From assembly GCA_029844215.1 (NCBI GenBank), contig CM056728.1, forward strand, positions 2,108,001 to 2,172,000: DNA of 64,000 nt, given 5' to 3'. Shown piece by piece: positions 57,089 through 64,000 of the stretch. Under the pieces are notes generated by a model. The model saw only the letters and a list, made by a program, of their open reading frames with translations. It had not been told where the DNA came from and did not search any database. The translations under genes and the position numbers were made by a program. The stretch is from Przewalskia tangutica (lineage: Eukaryota > Streptophyta > Magnoliopsida > Solanales > Solanaceae). Every line of letters starts with the position of its first letter. Within the stretch, counting starts at the first letter, position 1.

Positions 57089-57093
57089 ATATC

Positions 57094-57346
57094 AGTCGAT
57101 TTGTTACACATGAAACAAATCGACAAGGAGAAATTGAGATCTAATCGATTTTATTGCAACACAAAGCAAATCGAGTAGATTGAGGAGAAATTATAGAAAT
57201 TGTAGATCCAATCGATTTTGTTGAAACACAAAGCAAATCGAGTAGATTAAGGATCCCAATATCACATTCGTTGATTTTGTTGCATGCATGTGTGAATACC
57301 AATTTTGTTCAATTGTTGGAGACATCGAATCTGTAATTGAAATAGA
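57094..57346 (+). mobile_element. Copia leader with internal direct repeat
   Basis: AACACAAAGCAAATCGAGTA followed by GATT(G/A)AGGA occurs twice (about 57157 and 57218), with TTTGTT and TTTATTGC variants before each. A third weaker unit is near 57105. These lie just upstream of the gag ATG. Confidence 0.6.
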
Positions 57347-58489
57347 ATGAGAAGCATCGAAGGAAACTCTTTGAATGGAGCTGAAGCCATTGTCATTGAT
57401 CATAACCATCCATTATACTTGTATCCATCTGACGCTCATGGATCATTATCAATTGGAATTACACTTACCGGGATGGACAATTACATATTGTGGAGCAGGG
57501 CGATAAAGTTTGCACTGCTAGGGAAAAACAAGATAGGTTTTATTAATGGAGCAGTGAAGAAGGAAGACTTCACTGGAAACCTTGCTAATCTGTGGGAAAG
57601 ATGCAATGCTATTGTAGTATCATGGTTGATGGGGAATGTGAGTTAAAGCTTACTACATGGAATGCTTTTTAACTTAGATTCCTACATGATATGGGAGAAA
57701 TTGCGAGACAGATTTGACAAGATCAATAGCTCTAGAGCATTTCAACTGCACAAAGATATATTTACATTGCGACAAGGAACACTTCATGTGTCTGTATATT
57801 ACTCGAGGCTCAATGACTTATGGGATGAATATGAGTCGATCATGCCTATACCAAACTGTTGTGACAAATCAAAATATTTTGTAGTGCATATTCAGTATCA
57901 AAGGATGTTACAATTCTTGATGAAACTCAATGACAGCTATGGTCAAGTGAGGAGTCAAGTGTTGTTGATGCATCAGATGCCAAACCTGAATCAGGTATAT
58001 GCTATAATAAACCAGGAGGAAAGTCATATGAGTTTGATTGGAACCAGCCAGAGGGGGATGCATGATGTAGGTGAATCATCTGCAATTTTTACTGCAGCTG
58101 GCCATGGAAGTGATGCTTACAGAAAGAAGCCCTACAATCCTAATGTGATATGTGATTATCATACCAAAGGACATGTGAAGGCTGATTGTAATAAGCTAAA
58201 TAAGTGCACATTCTGTAATAAGACAGGACATATACAAAGAGACTGCTATAGGTTAAACGGTTATCCAGATGATTTCAAAAGCAAGACAAAGAAGGTTAAT
58301 ATGGTGACTGGAAATAAGGTTTTGTATGAAGATACTGGGCAAGGAAATGAAGACAAATATCAGTCAACACATGAACAAGCATATACGCAACACCACAGAG
58401 GTTCACATACTGCAGAGAGACAAATGAGACCACATCAGTTCACACCTCGACAACACCAACAACTACTGAATTTGCTCAAGGATCAATAG
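57347..58489 (+). pseudogene. Copia gag with one premature stop
   Basis: ATG at 57347. N-terminal LYLYPSDAHGSLSIGITLTG and NYILWSRAIKFALLGKNKI are typical of plant copia gag. A TAA at 57644 interrupts, but the same frame continues (57647 onward) with LRDRFDKINSSRAFQLHKDI, VYYSRLNDLWDEYE and a CCHC knuckle CTFCNKTGHIQRDC near 58205-58246. The frame reaches a TAG at 58487 and runs on in the same frame into protease. Gag forms the particle around element RNA; this copy would yield only about the first 99 residues. Confidence 0.92.
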
Positions 58490-58880
58490 GAGCCTGGAAA
58501 ACCAAACACTATTGTGGCCAACATGGCAGGTATATGTAAACTTGATACACAGACTTTGATAAAATGAATATTTAATTCGGGAGCCACAAATCATATGGTT
58601 GGTAATCAACAAGACTTACATAATAAATACTTGACAGAAAGTGCAGGCAAGGTACAGTTATCTACTGGAGAGTCGACTAAGATATCACACATTGGTGATT
58701 ACCATATGGGAGGAGGTGATGTATTGAAAAACGTTCTTTGTGTTCCAACATTTAAGTCAATTTGATGTCAGTTTCTAGGGTGACAAATGAGATAAATTGC
58801 AGTGTCACTTTCTTTCCCAAATATTGCATATTTCAGGATCTCTCATCTGGGAAGGTGATGACGATTGATACTTGAAGAAG
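58490..58880 (+). pseudogene. Copia protease, degraded
   Basis: In frame with gag: GKPNTIVANMAG, then a stop, then IFNSGATNHMVGNQQDL. The catalytic motif is NSGAT instead of DSGAT, so the essential aspartate is lost. GGGDVLKNVLCVPTFK follows, where copia proteases have the VLHVP motif, before further stops. Confidence 0.85.
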
Positions 58881-58949
58881 ATGGATTGTACATACTTTGT
58901 CTGGACAAGAAGAACAAAGGGAAGGAGTTGCACCAGTGCTTAGCAGCAG

Positions 58950-59935
58950 CTCAGACCACTGATGCAGCAGTCTGGCACCAGAGATTGTGTCATGTCCCAA
59001 TGAATGTATTGAGGAAAATGCCTTGTTTTTAGAATAATAGTTCCTTTACAATGCAGAATTGTGAGATATGCCCCCTAGTAAGATAGACTAGAATACCATT
59101 TCTCATTAGCTCAACATGTCATCTAATTCTTTTCAATTGTTACACATGGATGTATGGGGGCCTTATAGAGTTGACACTTATAATGGAATGAGGTATTTTC
59201 TTATAATTGTGGATGATTACTCTAGGTGGACATGGGTGTTTCTGATGAGATTAAAATCAGATGTGTTTACCTTATTAAAGAATTTCTTTATAACAATAAG
59301 TACACATTTTGGAACTAAAATAAAGACAGTAAGGTCAGATAATGGGACTGAGTTCTTCAACAATAGTTGCTGGGAACTATTCCAGCAGCATGGTATGGTG
59401 CATGAGAGCTCATGCCCTTACACACCTCAACAAAATGGAATAGTTGAGAGGAAACACATGCATATATTAGAAACTACAAGGGTCATTAAGATCCAGGGAT
59501 GTTTGCCAGATAGATTCTGGGAATTCTGTATTGAGGGAGCAGTGTACATTTTAAATAGGATTCTTTCTTCTATTTTAAAGAATGTGTCTCCTTATGAGAT
59601 GTTATACAATTTTGTTCCTTCAATATCTCACCTAAGGGTAATTGGGAGTCTTTGTTTTGCGACCAATCTTCTCAGCCATGACAAGTTCAGTCCTAAAGCA
59701 GTTAAGGTTGTTCATATAGGATATGGTTCAGTATAGAAAGGTTATAAATTGTATGACCTATATAGTAGAGTTGTCTTCATGAGTAGAGATGTAGTCTTCA
59801 TGGAGAATGTCTTTCCCTTTAGAAATGATGCTGAGGAGAGTGGAATGCAGTCTGTTCACACACATAATACTTTCAGTTATGATGATCTAGTGCACCCTAA
59901 TAACATTGTAGTTACTTCTCATTCCATATATTAGT
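58950..59935 (+). pseudogene. Copia integrase, mostly open
   Basis: The HHCC remnant includes VWHQRLCHVPMN (near 58970). 59116-59736 (206 codons) has HMDVWGPYRVDTYNG (first Asp), VRSDNGTEFFN (second Asp) and TPQQNGIVERKHMHILE (Glu), the complete D,D-35-E set. Then ISHLRVIGSLCFATN, a stop at 59734, and GYKLYDLYSRVVFMSRDVVF. It would insert the cDNA into chromosomes; the catalytic triad is intact but the reading frame around it is not. Confidence 0.92.
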
Positions 59936-61773
59936 GTCACTTCAGATACTAATCCTGTGTCTGGGGATGATAATGTAGATATGCAAGTTTCTGATTCAGA
60001 TTTAAGAAGATCTACAAGGGCCAGCAGACCTCCTATCTGGCATAAGGATTATGTCACACAACAAGGATCCACTAACTGTTTATATTCTGTGTCTGCAGGA
60101 CTGAATTATTCTAATTTGTCCTCCAAATATCAGCCATTTATTGCACATTCTTCAGTCATTACAGAACCATGCAATTACAAGGAAGCTGCTAAGGATACTA
60201 AATAGATTGAAGCAATGCAGGCTGAGATTCAGGCATTGGAAGAAAACAAGTCCTGGGAGCTGGTGCCACTACCCAAAGGAAAGAAGACCATTGGATGCAA
60301 ATGAGTGTATAAAATCAAATATAAAACTACATGGGAAATTGAAAGGTACAAAGCAAGACTAGTTGCCAAAGAATATAACCAAAGGGAGGGATCAGATTAT
60401 CAAAAGACTTTTTCACCTGTTGTTAAGATGGCCACAGTCAGAGCTGTCATTTCTATTGCAACAGTCAAGCAGTGGGTTGTCTACCAAATGGATGTATACA
60501 ATGCTTTCCTGCAGGGTGATTTATTTGAAAAAGTGTTCATGCAGTTGCCAGAGGGATTTCACTCAGCTGTAGATAATGGGAAGGTTTGCAGATTGTTAAA
60601 GTCTTTATATGGGTTAAAGCAGGCATCTAGACAATGGAACCTCAAGTTAACCTCAACATTAGTTGCCTATGGTTTTACACAGAGCCTCAGAGATTATTCT
60701 TTATTCACCAAGCATGAGGATGGAAAAATGGTCATTGTGCTGGTCTATGTGGATGATCTGCTGATCACTGGGAATGATAGCATGTTGATTCAGTCGACAA
60801 AGAAGACATTGTAGTCTGCATTCAAAATAAAGGATCTTGCTGAGATTCGATACTTTCTTGGTATTGAGTTTGCAAGGAGCAGCCAAAGCTTTGTCATGCA
60901 TCAGAGAAAGTATACTTTGGAGTTAATCTCTGATATGGGACTAGCAGGGGCTAAATCACCCCCTTCTCCTATGGAAATGCATCAGAAATTGACCACATTA
61001 GACTTTGACAATTACATTCCTGCACCTGCTGCATCTGGGGCATCTGGAGATAAATGCATACTCAAGGATCCTTTGTTACTGGACCCTGGAATCTACAGAA
61101 GACTCATTGGCAGATTACTTTACCTCACAAATACTCGACCATACATTGCCTACTCAGTGCAGTATCTCAGTTAATTTATGCAGACTTCTAAATAGTCCCA
61201 TTTTGATGCAGGACTCAGGATTGTCAGATACATCAAAGAAACCCAGGAGCTGGGGTTAGCAGCACCAGTTCATCTTATCTACATGTTTATTGTGATGCTG
61301 ATTGGGGATCATGCCCCAATAGCAGAAAGTCTATCACTGGATACTTGGTTATGTTTGGTACCTCTCATATTGTATGGACATCCAAGAAGCAAGTCACTGT
61401 GTCAAGAAGTTTAACTGAGGCTGAGTATCGCGCATTGGCTGCTTCTGTTGCTGAAGTGGTGTGACTTGAAGACCTTTATAAGAAGCTTGGCATGCCTGTG
61501 GAACTGCCTGTTCCAGTGCACACTGACAATCACTATGCTCTTCTTATTGCAGCAAATCTGGTGTTTCATGAGCGTACCAAACACATCGACATTGATTGTC
61601 ATTTCACTAGAGAGAAGATTGTGGCTGGACTCATCCATCCAGTGTACATTCCCTCGGCTGATCAACCAACAGATTTGCTCACCAAAGCTGTTAGTCGTGG
61701 GCAACACAAGTTCTTGCTATTCAAGCTTGACATGAAGAACATCTTCATTATGCCCAGCTTGAGGGGGGTGTAG
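59936..61773 (+). pseudogene. Copia RT and RNase H, broken
   Basis: The linker (59957-60205) has RRSTRASRPPIWHKDYV. RT spans about 60200-61170: YKARLVAKEYNQREGSDYQ, YQMDVYNAFLQGDL, SLYGLKQASRQWNLKL, catalytic YVDD in VLVYVDDLLITGN, then a stop near 60812 and IRYFLGIEFARS. RNase H (to 61773) includes YRRLIGRLLYLTNTRP, ADWGSCPNSRKS-like residues, HTDNHYALLIAANLVF, RTKHIDIDCHF and PTDLLTKA. Breaks: a stop at 60302, the 60812 stop, and frame changes near 61170 and 61460. Confidence 0.92.
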
Positions 61774-62082
61774 AAGTATTAGATATGTGCACCAATGTAC
61801 TATGAGGTGCATTGTAGATAATTAGCTCTACACATTAAATTAGTTATTAGTAGTTACTAATTGAGTTAGTTAAGAAGTAGATGTGTGTAGTAGGTGCATA
61901 TAAATATCTCATCTTGTATTCATTTGTAAGGCAGTGAGTAATAAAAAGACAACACAGAAGAGCAGTTTTCTCTCTTGCTCCCAAAAGCCTCTCAACTGCA
62001 TTTCTTACTGTGCGATCGCCCCATTCACCATTTCATTGAGATTGCGTGTTGTTTTATCACATGCAATGGAGGATAATTAACA
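61769..62082 (+). mobile_element. 3' LTR of the complete copia
   Basis: Same length as the 5' LTR, preceded by the polypurine tract GAGGGGGG (61761-61768). Confidence 0.95.
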
Positions 62083-62087
62083 TTATT

Positions 62088-62320
62088 TTTTCTGAATGTT
62101 ATGTAATATTTTCTATATCAAATTATTTCATTGTTGTTACTGCTTTCATTTCCATATTTTCTTTCTTAAACTGCTTTGAAATACTTTACTTGAGCCGATT
62201 GTCTATCGGAAATAACCTCCCTATCCCGTAATAAGGATAAAGTTTGTGTACACTTTTCTCTCCCCAAATCTCATATATGAAAGTTGTACACAATATTGTT
62301 GTAGTTGTATTAATTTTCCA
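62088..62320 (+). repeat. TS-like SINE 3' tail region
   Basis: CTTGAGCCGATTGTCTATCG, ATAAGGATAAAGTTTGTGTA and a GTTGTAGTTGTATT tail form a degraded TS-like module. The preceding T-rich stretch may be its body. Confidence 0.5.
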
Positions 62321-62795
62321 GAAACCTAACATGAACGTTATACACAAAAAATGTGAGCGGAATGCTAAGCCTTGAGCGCGATCTACATATTTCATACCAT
62401 TTTCTACACAAATTTTTGAGCGAAATTGTTAAGCCTTGAACCATATATACACATTTCGTACAATTTTCATACAAAAAATTATGAGCAAACTTTTTAAGCC
62501 TTGAGCAAAAACAAAAAACAAAAAAAAGTTTTCGTCAACTTTCCAATTCTAACATTTCCAGTGGGTCTTTAGGTCCTTGAATCATGAGAATTACTTAATC
62601 TAATGGTACGAAGTGTTACAGGATTAGACAAGACATGACACAACTTTAGCTTATTGAGGATATACCTTAGATAAGAGGGTATGAATGTCGCAAATTAAGG
62701 TAAACGATTAGTAGAAAGTTGCGTGTCTAGTTTTTGGTAGGGTTACACTTGGTGGTAGCCTGATGCACCACGTTTGTCGTAATATTAGTCGTATG
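62321..62795. other. Spacer with loose internal repeats
   Basis: AAGCCTTGAGC(G/A) with AC(A/G)CA(A/C)A-type words recurs three times (62370, 62431, 62498), possibly a small tandem repeat of about 65 bp. No gene. Confidence 0.45.
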
Positions 62796-63095
62796 CATGT
62801 AGTTTCTTGCTTTTGCTATATGTTACCTTCTGTTGTAGTGTGTTTTGGTTACCTTACTATCTCGTTGTTGTTAATGTTCTATTATCTGAATGCTCTGTTC
62901 TATTTTCCTTATTAGTTGTCATGATTTCTTCACTACTGTATTTTCATATTCATAGTTATTTTAATTTGCGTTACTTGACTCAAATGTCTTTTGGAAATAG
63001 TCTCTCTAACTTAACGAAATAGGGATAAAGTCTAATACATTCTACCATATTCAAATCTATTTTGTGAGATTATACTGAATATGTTATTGTTATTG
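62796..63095 (+). repeat. TS-like SINE, degraded
   Basis: A T-rich body with GTTGTTAATGTTCTATTATC, then TGACTCAAATGTCTTTTGGA and AGGGATAAAGTCTAATACAT, with a TGTTATTGTTATTG tail. Parallel to the module at 62088-62320. The tRNA-like head is not recognisable. Confidence 0.5.
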
Positions 63096-63345
63096 TATAA
63101 CTCTATCTCCAACACCAATATTGCAAATAAAATAAAAAAATATTTGAAATCTATGGCCTAACTCCTACTTAGACTTCCAAATATTATTTCTAACTTTTTA
63201 TCATACTACTACTTTAAAATAAATAAATTACTAGTACATTTTCTATATTCAAATGCCAACTAAATTTGAATATTGTGCCACTTTTTATAGTTGAAATCTC
63301 AATGTCTTACACGCTTAGAATCCACGTCTCTTCTTCTCCACTTCC
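63096..63345 (+). promoter_or_regulatory. Upstream region of the NECAP gene
   Basis: AT-rich, no mobile element recognised. It probably contains the proximal promoter; no specific factor site is claimed. Confidence 0.4.
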
Positions 63346-63361
63346 CACACTTTTTCTCCCC

Positions 63362-63375
63362 TATATATATATTCC
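63362..63375 (+). promoter_or_regulatory. TATA box of the NECAP gene
   Basis: CTATATATATATATTCCCCT on the plus strand, about 70 bases before the ATG at 63436. The spacing fits a transcription start near 63390-63400 and a short leader. Confidence 0.65.
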
Positions 63376-63435
63376 CCTCTTTATTCTTCACTTCAACAAT
63401 TCAAGCCTTCAATTCCCACATTACTACCAAAAACG

Positions 63436-63719
63436 ATGTCGTTTGAAGAAGATGAAGAAGAATCATTCTCCCACACGCTCTTAGTAGTGCGTGAAGTAAA
63501 CGTATTCAAAATCCCTCCACGCTCAACTAGCGGTGGTTACAAATGCGGCGAGTGGCTTCAAACCGATAAGATCTGGTCGGGTCGGGTCCGGGTCGTGTCA
63601 TGTAAAGAGCGTTGCGAGATCCGATTAGAGGATCCGAATTCCGGCGAGTTATTCGCAGCTTGTTACGTGGCGCCGGGGGAGAGAGAGAGCTCGGTTGAAC
63701 CGGTGCTCGATTCGTCGAG
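63436..63719 (+). CDS. NECAP-type adaptin-ear-binding coat protein, exon 1 (partial gene)
   Basis: The ATG at 63436 starts MSFEEDEEESFSHTLLVVRE, followed by VFKIPPRSTSGGYKCGEWLQ, DKIWSGRVRVVSCKERCEIR and LEDPNSGELFAACYV, then EPVLDSS. This is the N-terminal half of the NECAP (PHear, DUF1681) domain, found in clathrin-coated-vesicle proteins that bind adaptor complexes at the plasma membrane and endosomes. The exon is 284 bases (94 codons plus 2) and ends at AG|GTAATA, phase 2. The stop in the longer reading (to 63723) is intronic. The remaining exons lie to the right of the window. Start choice is firm: the TATA box and short leader fit, and the conserved N-terminus begins at this Met. Confidence 0.93.
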
Positions 63720-64000
63720 GTAATATTTTATTCATAAATCATAATCTATATGAATATGAAAAACACAAATGATATGTGACATATAAATTTTGGAGGTGTG
63801 TTAAATGATTATTTTGTAAGTTTTGGGATTCAACTTACGGAGTTGAGATAACTTGAGTTGCCTACTTGTGCACATCTTAAAGTTGGAGGGGTACTTGCCA
63901 CCTGAGTTCAATTTTGAGATTTTGAGGGCTTGTTTATGTATTATGCCTATTTTATTGATAATCACTATTAATTAATATAATGAAAATAGTAGAGGTGTGC
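63720..64000 (+). other. Start of intron 1 of the NECAP gene
   Basis: AT-rich sequence after the GTAATA donor. No acceptor is recognised before the window ends. Confidence 0.7.

Larger units (their letters stand above)
53286..62082 (+). mobile_element. Complete Ty1-copia element with nested solo LTR
   Basis: LTRs of 314 bp at 53286-53599 and 61769-62082, and TTATT on both sides (53281-53285 and 62083-62087). About 10 differences between the LTRs by hand count, the lowest of the LTR pairs here, so it is the youngest element that can be dated. Order: LTR, primer site, leader interrupted by a 3.3-kb solo LTR, gag, protease, integrase, RT, RNase H, polypurine tract, LTR. The integrase-before-RT order fixes it as copia. 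Stops and frameshifts make it non-autonomous. Confidence 0.97.

Overview
This window is plant nuclear DNA, almost certainly from the Solanaceae. The pointers are spliceosomal genes with GT..AG introns, dense nested Ty1-copia and Ty3-gypsy elements, short tRNA-derived SINEs resembling the Au-like and TS-like families known from tobacco and its relatives, Stowaway-type MITEs, and a plastid psaA fragment. Species cannot be decided by reading. No rRNA gene, tRNA gene or CRISPR array was seen, and there is no bacterial-type operon.

Only two host genes are supported. One is a complete seven-exon gene on the minus strand (coding span 45349 down to 37064, 266 residues) for the plant STK19 homologue. 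The name says kinase, but it is a winged-helix DNA-binding protein. Its introns are loaded with SINEs, MITEs and a solo LTR. The other is the first exon of a NECAP-type adaptin-ear-binding coat protein on the plus strand (63436-63719), which runs off the right edge. The rest is transposable elements, their decayed remains, or unannotatable AT-rich spacer.

Layout. 1-8069: a gypsy element enters from the left; its 3' LTR (678-2044) ends inside the gag of an older gypsy relic, whose 3' LTR is 5637-8069. 8070-13400: a SINE tail, a decayed ~265-bp tandem array interrupted by a MITE, an LTR-like stretch, and a large non-autonomous element with an 8-bp target duplication. 13401-22850: a minus-strand copia with two LTRs abuts a decayed plus-strand copia that carries a minus-strand gypsy LTR. 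22990-27800: a local duplication, SINEs, an organelle-derived insert with the psaA 5' end, and a solo LTR carrying a TRIM. 28152-35665: a gypsy solo LTR, two MITEs, an internally deleted copia with an intact target duplication, and a second relic of its family on the minus strand. 36120-45349: SINEs and the STK19 gene. 45730-53260: a copia-type solo LTR, a second copy of the large 8-bp-TSD element, a 5'-truncated copia, a two-headed composite SINE and another SINE. 53286-62082: a complete but mutated copia with a 3.3-kb solo LTR in its leader. 62083-64000: SINE-like tails, then the NECAP promoter and exon 1.

The genes do not form a pathway, and no undescribed biological system was found. What is unusual is transposon biology: a dimeric SINE with one shared target duplication, an LTR segment inverted between two copies next to a 21-bp inverted repeat, a CpG-rich module shared upstream of the TATA box by gypsy and copia LTRs, and an intact-ended copia lacking all 5' functions.
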